DNA from: Callorhinus ursinus
Taxonomy: Eukaryota; Chordata; Mammalia; Carnivora; Otariidae
NCBI RefSeq assembly: GCF_003265705.1
Contig: NW_020313057.1
Coordinates: 6,633,354 to 6,697,353, forward strand
Direction: 5' to 3'
Length of the DNA: 64,000 bases
The notes beneath the pieces are model-generated. The model did no database searches, had not been told where the DNA came from, and was given only the letters and a program-made list of their open reading frames with translations. Below, in pieces: positions 46,736 to 59,374 of the stretch (position 1 is the first letter of the stretch; each line of letters starts with the position of its first letter). The position numbers and the translations under genes are program-made.

Positions 46736-47984
46736 TTAACATAACTTTGTCTCCTGATGTAATGACACTTCACCTTCCGTGTATTACAGTAATTTTATAA
46801 TCCTCGTGTTCTCTATTCTCCACCCCTTTCCCCTCTTTTTCTCACCTCATGTGTATCTTTTTGCATGTGTGTATTTATCCTGCCTGAAGCTCCTCCTCTT
46901 TCTACCCAGTGTTAAGAACTTAATTAGTATAGCAATTTATTTGGAAAGACTTCTGAGAGGTGCCATTGCTGGTTTCCTTTTCTAGTGAAGGGGAGATCTT
47001 TCTATATAGCACAGTAGTGACCTCCCTCCAGGACTGCGCTTCACAGTCTCAATCTGAAATGTAAGTGTAGGAGTGTATGTGCTTTGTTCCTCCTTTCTTT
47101 TTCAATTTGTTTATTCTGAATAAAGGTAGATAAATAAAATCATGGACTAGGAGACTCCAAAGTTTTAGGAATGTGAATTTTATAAAAAATCCAAATTCTA
47201 GTTTATAAGCTTCAAGAGCCAATATTTCACAAGTAGAATTTTCTCCTAGTAGTAAATATGATTTATATATATGTGTGTGTGTGTGTATACATATATATAT
47301 ATGCAATGCTGTTGAAACTATTTTATAATAGTTGATTATATAGCTAATTTGAGGGAACAAGTTAAAGGTACTAAAAAGTACCACAATAAACAGGTTGAAA
47401 AATAACTTTTTGAGTAAAAGAGGAATCATGTGGTATACTTATTGGCTTCAGTCAAGAAAACCATCCTTCTCCATGATATATCCAAATAGAAACACAACTC
47501 TCCCTTTTTATTAAACCTCTCTGCACCATAATTTTCTCTGTGGCTTATGCTTTTCAAAACAAACGAACAAACAAACACAAAAAAACTCCACCAATTTCTA
47601 TTTCGCTAACTCATTTCTCAAAGAGGATCTAATGAAAACAACAGCAGATAGGCCAGTAGCACCGCCTTTTCTTGCAGTTAAAAATTACTGGGGAAGGCAA
47701 CTTTTACCTGGATCTCTCTTCCCCGCAAAGGAGGCAAAGTCAAGAGCAAGGAATGAGACGCGAGTAAGGCTATGCATTGTTACCTGTAGAACTTAAGGAA
47801 ACTTACAGTCCATACACCTCTCTTACTTGCTTTAGGCAACCTGGGGATCTACAGTAACTCTCAGAGCTCTCCCCTCCCCAGTAGTGTTTACATTGCTTCA
47901 AAATGTTAAATTCAGTCTCCTTCAGTTGAGGGATTGGATAAGGAACTAATATCTTTTGAGAATCACAGCATCCCAAGGAAAAGG
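46736..47984. other. Unassigned stretch with small simple repeats
   Basis: Contains a TA/TG mixed microsatellite at 47262-47304 and (AAAC/AAAG)n near 47556-47587. The 126-codon minus frame 47049-47429 arises partly from the microsatellite (IYICIHTHTHIYKSY). Confidence 0.45.
47262..47304 (+). repeat. (TA)n-(TG)n-(TA)n microsatellite
   Basis: TATATATATG, then about seven TG units, then ATACATATATATATATG. Confidence 0.9.
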
Positions 47985-48118
47985 GCCATTTTTTAAAGAG
48001 GAGGAAAATGAAGCTTACAGAAGGAGCAACTTGCCCACAGTCAGAAATGTGATCTAGGTTAGAACGGCAATTCAGAGTCAGATCTTCACACTGTGTTATT
48101 ATACTTCTGTTACCTCAC
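47985..48118 (-). mobile_element. MIR SINE fragment
   Basis: GGAGGAAAATGAAGCTTACA, AGCAACTTGCCCACAGTCAG, AGAACGGCAATTCAGAGTC match reverse-complement MIR. Confidence 0.65.
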
Positions 48119-48199
48119 ACATATAATTCATTCTTTTAGATAAAAAATGAATTCATATTTTAAAATATCTTTAGGTTCTGATTTTCAGTAATTGCAGAG

Positions 48200-49435
48200 T
48201 TGCTTGTGTTGGACTAGTTTTCCTGCTGATAAAAATTCTATTTAAAAAGGTGTTTGAAGGCCTAGAAAGTGACCAAAATCAGGTAGAAACTGGAGGGGCC
48301 TCAATTCTTGACAGAAGGAAACCACAATGGGTAAGACCTAGATGCAATAAGTTTTGCCCTGAAGGGACCTCCCACTCCCCCCACCCCCCAGCCAGGAACG
48401 AGTAAGATCAAGATGGAGTTTGATTAGCCTGATGTGCAAGAGGATGAAGGCTGGGGATGCAAAGTAGCTGAGAATTCCAAAAAGAGGTGAGGGAATTCCA
48501 AAATGAATGGTGCCACAGAGGGAGAAGCCCCCAAACTGGCATACAGACTCTCTTTAAATACTTCAAACCCTGGAGAGTGTATGTGCAAGGCAAGGCACCA
48601 GGGGAGCTCAGGAGGGTAATGGCAGTTAAAGCCTGAAAGAGCCGACAGGGATCTCAGCAGCTGCACACCACATAGAAGACTGAATTAAGAATTCAGGTCT
48701 CCATCAAGTTAGAGGGGCTTGGCAAATAGTTTGAAATCCCGAAAGGGCTTTGGGATTTATGGGTAGGAGTACTACCCAAGGACTACAGCATTTACACTAG
48801 GATTAAGACAAAAGTAAAAGATTTACCTTAACAATATTTAAAAAAAAAAAAAATCAAGCTTCTACCAGTCCAAGTTGATTTGTAGTAACTTAATTGCCTA
48901 CTAGAATAAAAGCTTTCAGATTCCTCAGAGAAAGATAATAGAACCCAGAGTCTCAACAGGATATAATCCATGATTTATTTAAAAAGGAGATATAAAGAGA
49001 AAAATCAGTTTGTAAAAGTAAACCTACAGCAGAACCACATGTAAGCATTAGAAGGCAGGGCTTTTTTGTTGTTGTTGTTGAATTGTGATAAATAATCTCA
49101 TAACAAGAGTATAAAGGAAGAGAGGGGTATAAATGGAATTATACTGTTGTAAAATTTTTACATTAATCACTAAGTGGTATAATATTAATATCTATATCTA
49201 GATATTATATTCTCAAATGCTATATTAAATATTATACAGTGTAGTTTGGATAAAAAAATCAGTAAAGGAATTGGAATGAATTACTAAAAGATATTTGATA
49301 AATCAAAATAAAGAGAAAAATTAAGGGGAAAAAGGAACATAAATCAGAGAGGACAACGAGAAAATAATAGGATGGTAGATTTAAACCCCATAGTTTTAAT
49401 AATTACATTAAATGTAAATAGACTATTCTTTTACT
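48200..49435 (+). mobile_element. L1M fragment: 5'UTR and ORF1-ORF2 spacer, ORF1 deleted
   Basis: L1M 5'UTR-like text at 48770-48990 (TACACTAGGATTAAGACAAA, TACCTTAACAATATTTAAAA). It then jumps to the spacer before ORF2 (ATGGAATTATACTGTTGTAA at 49134, AAGTGGTATAATATTAAT at 49172) and the start of ORF2 (TAATTACATTAAATGTAAAT at 49401). About 1 kb of ORF1 is missing. The 5' limit is uncertain. Confidence 0.65.
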
Positions 49436-50750
49436 TGTAATGAGATTTTCCTCCAAATATTTCAAAGAATTTTTGCAATAATTATCACATGTTGATATTT
49501 TAGTAACAACGTTACTGAGAGTTAATATCCACTTATCAAATTTATGAATGACTGGAAACTGAGGTTACCAATTTGATTTGCTGATAGAATCACTGTAAAG
49601 AGATACCTACCAACTAACCCCCTATAATCATCCTGGATCAGAAAAAGGGGCTAACCCTAACAAGATGAAATAAGTAACAGAATAGGGGAGACCCAGATTA
49701 ATAGTTGTTCATATGAAAAAAACAAAAGGTCAATCTATTCCAGGTGTACATCAGATAATATTAGTACATGCCAATGTAGGCGCAGTAATAGAACCGGGTG
49801 AGGAAGTCAAGGTCAATGCATATATCAGTCTTCCGGGCATCACATGAATACGTCAGATGTGCAGTATTGCATTTGACTGTGGGTTGTCTGAAGTGGCATA
49901 TTGCCAACAAGAACGCATTAGGAGGAGGATGAATAGGGTGGTGAATTCTCAGATATCATATATACATCAAGGTTAAACCTGTACAACAAGAGAACAATTA
50001 AACTGGAGAAGAAGGGCCTCGGGGGGATATTTGAGGATCATCATGAGGAAAATGCATTTGTTTTATGCGTAGTTCCAAATGGCTCCTGCATCCTCTGTTT
50101 CCATAATGTCACATACACATAGAGTGATATGTGGTGTCGTAATGTGTGGCACACCATGTAGGAGGAAAGATTTTGTTTAGGCATCACTTAATGATATATG
50201 CAGCTTATTTGATCTGTCCTCTATGGGTGGCAGAATCTTGACTGCTAAATAACTATCATTCTTTTATGCTGACCTTTTACATCGCTACTAGTAAATTAGT
50301 GTTGTGAAATATTTAATACACATTTTTCAAGATAATGGATGCAATCTCTATATATCATGTGTGTATGTGTGTGAAATATATGCAAATATATCCCACTGTG
50401 TCTCCACTCGTCAATGGATTCAATCATTTGGTAGGTGTGACTATGACAATCATCTGTGGCCCTGTTCTCTCCAGAGTTTATTCTCCCCTCAGTTGGGATT
50501 CTACTTCAGTTCATCTTTTTTTCTGAGGGTAGAATTAATATGGTTGCTCTCTTCATTCAGGGCTCAGGACTTCTGCAAAGTCCAGAGAATCTCTGTCTTC
50601 ATATAATTGTTCAAACTTCCAACATATAGAATATGTATTTATTTGGTTCTAGATACTGTTTTTATACTCTGTGTTTGCTTAGGTAATAGCGGAATTCAAG
50701 CAAATGACAGCTCCTTTTCATGAAGCTCCCATGGGAAAGAGCTTCTGTCT
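49436..50750. other. Unassigned stretch
   Basis: 49680-50060 has unusual composition for this window, with several CpGs (GTAGGCGCAGTAATAGAACC, ATGAATACGTCAGATG) and no repeat I can name. Frames at 50304-50606 are short and featureless. Confidence 0.4.
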
Positions 50751-50751
50751 T

Positions 50752-50965
50752 GCAGTGTGGCATGGTGGCTGAGTCCAAACTCAAGAACCAAACTGTCACT
50801 GTGGACATCCCAGCCTTCCTGCGTGCTAGCTGTGGGACCTTAGGCATGTTACTTAGCTTCTTTGTGTCCCAATACCAACCTCACTGTGTTATGTTAATAT
50901 TAAATGATTTAATAATGTAAATTTCTTAGAATAGTGCCTAGGATATAATAAACACTATTATTATA
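50752..50965 (+). mobile_element. MIR SINE
   Basis: GTGTGGCATGGTGGCTGAGT, GCTAGCTGTGGGACCTTAGG, TTACTTAGCTTCTTTGTGTC, AATAGTGCCTAGGATATAAT. Confidence 0.8.
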
Positions 50966-51097
50966 ATTCTCTGTGACACATCTGGAATGTCATCTGGTTG
51001 AAGTTTCTACATAATGTCCTAGTCATCATTCAGTGTGCTACTGGAAGTAATATATTTAGGCAACACCTTGGTCTTAAAGCACAGACCTTCACTTTTT

Positions 51098-51133
51098 TTT
51101 TTTTTTTTAAGATTTTATCTATTTATCTGACAG

Positions 51134-51177
<44 letters not shown>

Positions 51178-51300
51178 CAGATAAGCAGGGGGAGCAGCAG
51201 AGGGAGAGAGAGAAGCAGACTGCTGAGCGGGGAGCCTGATGTGGGACTCATGACCAGAGCCGAAGGTAGATGCTTAACTGACTGATCCACCCAGGTGCCC
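51098..51300 (-). mobile_element. SINEC
   Basis: Antisense full-length copy with an (AG)n tract at 51135-51172. 16-bp TSD CAGACCTTCACTTTTT (51082-51097) / CAGACTTTCACTTTTT (51301-51316), one mismatch. Confidence 0.97.
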
Positions 51301-51679
51301 CAGACTTTCACTTTTTAATCATATAAAGCTTGGTAAATATGAGTGTTATAATTGCTCATCTTCCGGTCTGTTTACTCTACTAACTTTAGAGCTTCTGGAA
51401 GTCAGGGACAAGGTCTTATATTCACTAGAATAAAACTAACACATGCTCAAAATATCTTCTGGGTAAATACTTTTGAAGTTAGAGGAAGACACCCTCATTT
51501 AATTTAAGGAAGAAGTAAAGAAGTAACAATCTGAGTTGTCCAAGAATATGGGCTTCCATTTTTTTAATTGTATAAAAGCCTAGAATCCATATATCAAGAA
51601 TATTACAAAGAGATTCCAACACTGAATCAGAAATTTAAAAATTACTCCCTTTCATTCCTAAGATTCTATTATTTTCTAA

Positions 51680-51960
51680 TTCTTGAGCATACATTTATTG
51701 AGCATTTATCATTAATCAAGCATTGTCTTAAGATGTACGGAAATAGCTAATGATCACAAGGAACTTTCTAGACTGAAGCTAAACAAGTGAAGAATTACAA
51801 TACATAGTTCCAACTTTAATAGAGGTAATTAGAGTACGTCCTACAGGATCAGTTGAGATGGGAGGTCACCTGAAGAAGTAAGTATTGAGCTAAGTTATGA
51901 ATGATGAGGGGCAGCCTGGTGGAATGGCCAGGTTGGAGAAGGTCTGGTAGTCGGGAGGGT
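51680..51960 (+). repeat. Probable ancient interspersed repeat, same layout as 28960-29170
   Basis: TACATTTATTGAGCATTTATC, then CACAAGGAACTTTCTAGACTG, GTATTGAGCTAAGTTATGAA. Family not certain. Confidence 0.4.
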
Positions 51961-54784
51961 TAGAAAATTCACTCTAATGATATATTCTGTGATGGGAGCT
52001 ATGGCTATAACCCCATTTCCTAAAAGGAAGAATAAAATATGGAAAAGTAAAGGGAATGTCTTATTTTAAGGTTATTAATGACAGAATCAGGGACAATGTC
52101 CAAACTTTTCAAGTTCTATCTCCATTCTAAATGGTTGTGTCTTTCCACAAGCACATGATAATTTGAGAGCTGATTTTGCACCCTTTTGAAGAGTTGACTC
52201 TTTCGTATTGATTAGTTCTTATAATATCAAACAGTAACATATATTATAATTAATGTTCTTAATAAAAAAAACACTAAATTGAGTAATCTTTTCAGGCAAA
52301 CATTTTAAAATTCTCCATCTAACATCCATTCCCATCTTAGAATTTGATCATTTTCCCAATAGACAGTATTTTAAATGCCCAGACATCTGAACACAGCCTT
52401 TCTTTTTATTCCTTCTTTTGGTCTAAGTGGATATTAATCTTAGGATTCATAAGGACTCCACTCTAGGCCTATATACAAATATACTACATGTGCTAGGTGA
52501 TTTGAAATTTTCAAGGTTAATTTGACTATACATAATTTTTACTTTATGAGCTAACATTAGAATGAAATCTTCACATAAGATATTGTTTTTCTGTTCTATT
52601 GTTTCAAATATTAGCTATTCCAACTATAAGCACCAAGCTTATTCAATACTCTAGTTCTATTTCTATTATAAAGTTGATTAGTTTCATTTCATATCAAAAT
52701 AGAAAAATCCACGTGGTCATAGTGCTTATCCTTAATGCCTCCCCCCTCCCCCCTCTGCCTTTGCCCAAGTATGCTTTCTTGCAAATACCTCGGAAAGAAC
52801 CCCTTGCATAGGCCACTTGCTCAGTACTGACACACCCAGGAGGCCACTATTGGTAGGGATAGCAGTTAAATTCATCTGTCTTAGCCATAACAAATACCCA
52901 AATACCACCACAAATAGGGTAATAAGACAAACTCAGAGAGAAGCACTATCTAAAGATGACAAACAGCAGACATTGCAAAACAAAAAAGAATGATTCCTGT
53001 ATCCCTTTACACATCTGTATGTGGAGCAACATCTTCCTCTCATATGCAGAAGGGTCTATTTTCTCCTGCACCATTTCTTTTCCTCAAGAGATGCCAGTTT
53101 TACTCCCTTCCTTGGAATCATATTCTGTAAGATCAGGACCATCTGGGGATTTCAAGAGCAGTTTGGCAGAAACTATGAACTTGCTCATTCAATACACAGT
53201 GTGATGGCTTCTAGCACACAAAGATTGACAAGCTAAAAACTCTATTTCTAACACTCTCTTAAGGGTAGGGTACCCACGTGTGTTTTAGTTTCTGCCAATC
53301 AGGACTCTTTGAGTCCTGGATTTGAAGGAGTCAAATGAAGACAGAGGCAGGACTTGGGACATGCATTGAGAAGGGACTGAGGCAGAGACAGTGTGGTCTT
53401 GGACCCAGAAGTTTTTCTGACTTTTTTTTTTATTCTACAGCTTTCTGATTGAGGTGGAAGCAGTAGCACTTTGGTGACCCAGTTCTGCAGTATGGATTTA
53501 GGAGTCCTTCCTGGAAACTCAGCTTAGAGTTTGTTTCTTCACCCTCTGAACTCGTTTTAAGTCATCTAATACCATTTCTGTTCAAACTTCATCAGGTAAT
53601 AAATTTCGTTCAGCTTAAACGCTCTGAAATGGACGCTTTCCTTAGACATTGAACCCTTCCTAATATGTTCTGAGAGGGACATTAATGCAGGGCCCCAAAC
53701 TGAGAATTCCTGAAGGGGCAGGGTTCTGAAAAAAATCTCTGTTCTTTGATTTTATTTTAGCCCATGTTTCTTCTGCTTTTTTGAGTCCTGGACACTTTCA
53801 TCTAGGTCTAAATTCCCATGTGGCCAGGTAGCTCCTAGGGTTAGTGAAGAGTTACATGCTGCTGCAAGACCCAGTGCTTTCAACAGTTTCCATCCTTGTC
53901 AGGTACAGTGAAATATCTCACTAAAATCTCTTGTCTCCAGCTTTGCAGTTTTTTTGGGGGGTAGAGCGGGGCTCTCTTGCCTTCAAGGCTGGCGCTGGAA
54001 AAGACAAAATCTGGTCTTTTAATCAAGACCCCACCTTAGCAAGTTCACTGGTGCTTAATATTCTGCAAGGTTTCCTACTCACATACCCAGTTCAGACGTA
54101 CCACACATTAGCAGGTGAACATACTTTTAAAAATGATTGAAGGTGTGATATATTATTTTAAAAATCTTTCCATAGCTTTCCTTTACAATTCACCTCATTA
54201 TTCTTTCTGTTGGGCAGTTATTCCTAAATACCCTTGATGCAATTTTGTGTTCATTCTTTCTTATCTAGAACTCATTAGTATAACCTAAGGTGATTTGGGT
54301 TGTGTGTAAGTCATTTAAATTTGCATAATGAGCCCTAGTGCCTCTCCGGTATGAACTAAGAACTAAGGAAAAATTTGACGGCTTCAGGAGAGCCATAAAA
54401 TTGGCTCTTTTGGGGGGGGGGGCAATCCCTTTATAATATTTTAATCAGGGTTTGAAGACAATATATCCAAAGTGTCAGGAGAGACCAAGTCAATGACCCT
54501 TAATTGTTATTGCACAAAAGTTAACTCCAGGAGGGACAAGATGTGACCTTTGTAGTGAAAACAGGTCTTCCTTTTACACAGGATCTTTGAGAAGCCAATA
54601 AACTACATTACATACAGAACTGTAAGGGGGAGACTTAAGCCCAAAGAAAAGGGTATCCCTGATCAGGTAAATTTCAGGAATTTAGGGCTTTGAGGGAACA
54701 GCTGTACTAATAGATGCTTTGTTCTTTTTTCCCATAGCTAACGTATCATGGCATATAAAATATATGTATGTATATGTATAAAAT
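51961..54784. other. Long unassigned stretch
   Basis: 2.8 kb without an assignable gene. 53230-53680 may be an old LTR (TTTCTGCCAATCAGGACTCT, TGACCCAGTTCTGCAGTATG), unproven. Contains a G run at 54411-54422 and CCCCCCTCCCCCC at 52740-52753. Confidence 0.35.
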
Positions 54785-54980
54785 ATATTCATTACCCTAT
54801 TTGACCTTCACACAATCCCAGAGAGTTGATGTTGTTATTGCCATCATCTTACTGATCATGAAATTGTGGCCCAGACCCATTTCACAATTTCTCTAATGTA
54901 ATACAACCCAGCAGAACTGGGATTATGATGTAAGTACTCTAACTCCAGCTGTCTGACTACTCTGTCATACGCTATACTTA
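54785..54980 (-). mobile_element. MIR SINE
   Basis: TTGACCTTCACACAATCCCAG, CATCTTACTGATCATGAAAT, AACTCCAGCTGTCTGAC match reverse-complement MIR. Confidence 0.65.
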
Positions 54981-55321
54981 CGTCCTCCTATCTAGGGTGC
55001 TCAGAGAACTCTATGTGGATAATCTGGATCACTAAGAATATATTCCTCAGACATTAGACCAGCACACCAACATAACAATATGGCAAACTGAGTCAGGAAG
55101 TGACAACAGCAAAGCAACTGCGCAAGAATATGTCACAAGTGGGCCATTCCATTAAAGGCAATGGCATGCACATGGGGTCTAGACACAGATCCTCTATTCA
55201 TAAATGAATCAGCCCCTCCTTGGGCGATGCTGAAAAACTCTTTTAGAGCTAATAAACTGTTACTTATTTTTCTTTCTTTTGATTATATTTCTCTCTAATA
55301 TATCACGGTTGCACTGCTTTA

Positions 55322-55531
55322 TCATTTTTTAAGATTTATTTAATTTATTTGAGAAAGAGAGGGAGAGAATGCTAGTCAGGGGAGGGCCAGAGTGAAGAGA
55401 GAGAAGCAGAGTCCTTGCTGAGCATGGAGCCTGAGACACACAGGGCTCCATCCCACGACCCTGAGCTCACCACCCTGAACCAAAACCAAGAGTGTGACAC
55501 TCAACCGACTGAGCCACTCCGTCGTCCCCGT
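55322..55531 (-). mobile_element. SINEC, older
   Basis: Antisense: AAGATTTATTTAATTTATTT left, ACCGACTGAGCCACTCCGTC right. Diverged. Decayed TSD GCACTGCTTTA (55311) / CACATTGCTTTA (55532). Confidence 0.92.
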
Positions 55532-55719
55532 CACATTGCTTTAAAATGAAGTCTGCTAAAACTAGTGAGGGTATATTTCTAAGCTTCTGACTATGAGTTT
55601 CAGTTAAAAGGAATCTACAAGACTCACACCAGAGGTAATCTGGAAGTTAATTCCACAGATATATCTGCATCAAATGTTACATTAAAAGGTTGTTGTGCAT
55701 CACGATTCTCTGATAGTCT

Positions 55720-55924
55720 CTAGGATAGAGCATGATGCAGTTCAAAGAGTGCAATTTTTACAACTAGGCAGTCCTCTGTTAAATGTTTGCCTCATCATAT
55801 ACTAGCTTTGTGAACTTTGGTAAATCACTCAGAGTCTACGAACTTTATCTTCCTCAACTGTAAAATATTGAGAAAAAAATATTATCAGGGAGTTTGATAA
55901 AAGGATTAGAGATAACCTGTTAAG
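55720..55924 (+). mobile_element. MIR SINE
   Basis: ATAGAGCATGATGCAGTTCA, TACTAGCTTTGTGAACTTTG, TATCTTCCTCAACTGTAAAA, GGATTAGAGATAACCTG. Confidence 0.7.
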
Positions 55925-55940
55925 ATCTATTTGCATGCTA

Positions 55941-56134
55941 CGGGTGCCTGGGTGGCTCAGTTGGTTAAGCGACTGCCTCCGGCTCAGATCATGATCCTGG
56001 AGTCCCGGGATCGAGTCCCACATCGGGCTTCCTGCTCAGCAGGGAGTCTGCTTCTCCCTCTGACCCTCCCCCCTCTCATGTACTCTCTCTCTCTCTTTCT
56101 CTCTCTCTCAAATAAATAAAATATTTAAAAAAAA
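55941..56134 (+). mobile_element. SINEC, young
   Basis: Near-consensus copy (CGGGTGCCTGGGTGGCTCAG ... AAATAAATAAAATATTTA plus A run). Perfect 16-bp TSD ATCTATTTGCATGCTA at 55925-55940 and 56135-56150. It inserted at the 3' side of a MIR. Confidence 0.98.
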
Positions 56135-56246
56135 ATCTATTTGCATGCTAGTAAAGTACAACCCTAAGAAGTGCCCAAAAGAGAGTCAGCTCACATACTG
56201 AAAGATTAATTTTTGCATTTTCTCCTTGCTTCAGATGTCAGGAGGA

Positions 56247-56455
56247 GGGGCGCCTGGGTGGCTCAGTCGTTAAGCGTCTGCCTTTGGCTCAGGTCATGAT
56301 CCCAGGGTCCTGGGATCGAGCCCCGGATCTGGCTCCCTGCTCTGTGGGAAGCCTGCTTCTCCCTCTCCCACTCCCTCTGCTTGTGTTCCCTCTCTCGCTG
56401 TGTCTGTCTCTCTCTGTCAAATAAATAAAAATAAAATCTTTAAAAAAAAAAAAAG
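56247..56455 (+). mobile_element. SINEC, young
   Basis: Near-consensus TCGTTAAG subtype (GGGGCGCCTGGGTGGCTCAG ... GTCAAATAAATAAAAATAAA plus A12). Perfect 10-bp TSD GTCAGGAGGA at 56237-56246 and 56456-56465. It lies 112 bp from the previous SINE and is of a different subtype. Confidence 0.98.
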
Positions 56456-56465
56456 GTCAGGAGGA

Positions 56466-57475
56466 ATGGGAGGAGAGGGGAAGTATTTTCCCTCTCCCAC
56501 TCCCCCAAAGTGTAACTATGTTTTGTTTTCTTGAGTTATGAGGTCTTTGCCTTCAAAGAGCTATTATCAACTTGTTGCTAGCTGGCCAAAAACAGATTGG
56601 CAGTTACCCAAAAGGCAACCCCCATCCAAACTTCTGTTTTCGAGAGAAGTCTAAATTATAAGAGGTTGATGTGGGCCAACCTTAGGAAGAGAGAATTTGG
56701 AAGGCATCCCCTCCATGGCAAGGTTTTGTCGGTTGTGGTCAGCAGGGATTACAAGTGCCCTCAAGAGATGGCCGAACTTCAGACAGAGCTGAAGGATGCA
56801 GGTCCTGAGAGCAGCAAGGTGAGCTTCCTGCAGTGCAAAAGCCTGTGGGGAGGGACTCACTCAGAGCACCAGTGGCTGGCAGACAGCTGGAGCTGGTGCC
56901 TCCCGCAAAGCTGATGAGAATGGGCAACGCTCTACGTGCACGACCTGGTCTGCACCCAGGCAAGATGCGGATTCTTATCTCATACAAAGGAAGGAAGGAA
57001 GGCACCTTGATAATGACAGAGATCGCATTTTTTCCCCCAGCCAGGAGTAGTGTCAGAATAGATTAAATTTGGTGGATGGGGGGAAAAAAAAAGGAAAGAA
57101 AAGGAGTATCACTTGTTTACCAACTTGTGTGTTATAGAATAACTTTTATAATCTTAACAGTACTGCTGTATGGTATGTATGATTTTAAAAAGGCATAGGC
57201 TACTTCAAAAATTCTTCACAATTGAGAATTCATTCTCATTTCGTATTGAAAGGTATAATGCTCTCCCCGTGCCCCCCCCCATAACACACACAGAAAAGCA
57301 ACGTATAAAGGGTTTATTAAAAAAGAGTAAGAGGGAGGGAGAAGATAATGTACAGATAAGGTACTGAATCATAAATAGTTTGGATAAGCTTTCAGTCAAC
57401 AGGAATGAAGGCTTCACCTCTTAGATATTGAGGCAAAGGAGAGTAGCAGGAAAGAAGAAAGATGTCATAATGGAA
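56466..57475. other. Unassigned stretch
   Basis: Somewhat GC-rich at 56690-56980, where frames open in three registers on both strands (56597-56914 plus; 56651-57005 minus), so none is persuasive. No splice or repeat structure recognised. A-rich tract at 57080-57105. Confidence 0.4.
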
Positions 57476-57665
57476 AACCCTACTATGTGCCTGGTAGTCT
57501 GCTATGTGTTAAGAGACATCAGTATTTTGACCTCCACTTTTGTAGACGTGGAGAGCCTCATAGGATTTTAAACATTTGTCTATGTTCATACAGCTCGTGG
57601 GCAGCAAAGATGAGATTTTTGACAGCACCTTTTTCCACTATTGTTCTTTCTGCCATACCTGGTTG
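57476..57665 (-). mobile_element. Probable MIR SINE
   Basis: CCCTACTATGTGCCTGGTAG, then ATAGGATTTTAAACATTTGT and CATACAGCTCGTGGGCAG; a diverged reverse-complement MIR. Confidence 0.45.
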
Positions 57666-59374
57666 TCTCTCTAAAGTGTCTAGTGCTCCCTGGGGGGAAA
57701 CAATTTTGCGGCGAGTCTGAGATGCTTCAAATGAGCTTATTGAAATTTTATGTCATCTGCCTTTTAGCAGGGAAACTCTAATTTTAAATAGGCTGCAGGA
57801 ATTTTTCGAAACTTATAAATTTTTTAGCCACATGACTAAATATTTAGAGAGAAGAAACACGAGTGATTGGAACTAGGGATCATCTTGAAAAGGCTCCGTA
57901 GGCCTGACAGCAACCCCAGGTCCTTGGGCAGGCTGTCTTGGGAAACAGTCCTGCTGAGGTTTGGATTTTTCAGCTCTCAGCTCACCTGTTCCTGCTGTTC
58001 ACACCTGTGACTGAGGGCTAGGCCCCGCCTTCCCCTTCGTTTTGGTGACAGGAAAAGGCTTTAATTTGTTGGGGCGAAGATAAATTACAAGAGGAAAATC
58101 TAGCTGTTGTAAATTATACATACTCCCTCTACGTTGTCTCTCACTCCATAGATATAGGAAGTTCTATTATCTTTCTCGATCAGAAGTCTCTTTTATTTTC
58201 TCGAAAATAGAATCTGTGCCAAATCAACCACCAGACATGCCTTCTCTTAAGGGAATTTAACCAAAGAGCACATGGAAACTGGGCATCTCACCAATGGATC
58301 AGGAAGCATGGGCCACATTTGCCTTGAAGATTTTTTTTTTTTTCTGATAACATTTCACACATTAAGAAAAAAGCAGAACAAATGCAAATTTTTAAAATGC
58401 TGGCAAAATAATTATAGTAGTTCTTGAAATACCCAGAGAGGCTGGATGAAAATTCAAAATGCTTATGTATGAAGAAGCAAAGCGGCATTGTTAATTTTAG
58501 GATGGAAAAGTGTCTTTCCCTTGCCCTATCCCCCAAACTCAGTAAGCAGTATTTTCAGCAAGCAGGTCAAGTAGAAACAATGCACAAGCAGATGAAATAA
58601 GTAAAATCAGATGAGGTGAATGGTTTGAATTTAGGAGGACAACAACATCCCCATTCTACATTTTCAACTATTCTGTGCTGTAGCCACAGTGCCAATCAAG
58701 ACTAGCAGATACTTAAGCAAGACTCGGTAGTTCCATAAACAGAGAAAGATGTCTGAGAAGAACAGATGTAAATGACATCCAGAAAGTCCTTTATACTCCT
58801 ATTTTTCTTATTTTCTTATTAAGTGTATGTTCCTCCAAAAAGTAATCAAGAGGTAAAAGAATATCTTTTGGTATACAATATCTTTGAGACATGTCCATTT
58901 TTTTCTATCTTTCTGCTTTTCTCTATCGCTCTGTCTTTCCATAAAAAAATTGGTCCTCAGAGGTAATGAGTTGAGTAAATAATTTTTCAAATCTCAACAT
59001 GGTATCATCATGAGTCCCCATTTTGTCTGATTTTATTCTCCTCTCCTTTATTTCAAATTCCTTGCATTCCCAACTCCTCAAAGTCTCCATTATGTTTTAA
59101 ATGTATGCCATTATGCATATATAAACATATTTTACATGTAAACATATTAAAACATTTATATAAACAGACATGTAAATGTCTCACGAACACATATATGCAT
59201 ATATATAAATCTCTATATGTATCCATATATGGGTAGATATACATATATCCTTTAAAATATAGGACTCTTGTTGTTCGTGCATGTACTTTTAGTTTACATA
59301 AGTAGTACAGTGCTATGTATCTCCCTCTTTCTTCTTATTCTTTTCAGTCAACACTGTGTTTTTTAAAATCTTGT
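57666..59374. other. Unassigned AT-rich stretch
   Basis: T run at 58330-58343; mixed TA-rich low complexity at 59110-59250. Frames there (59053-59244 minus) come from TATA-type repeats. No gene recognised. Confidence 0.4.
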
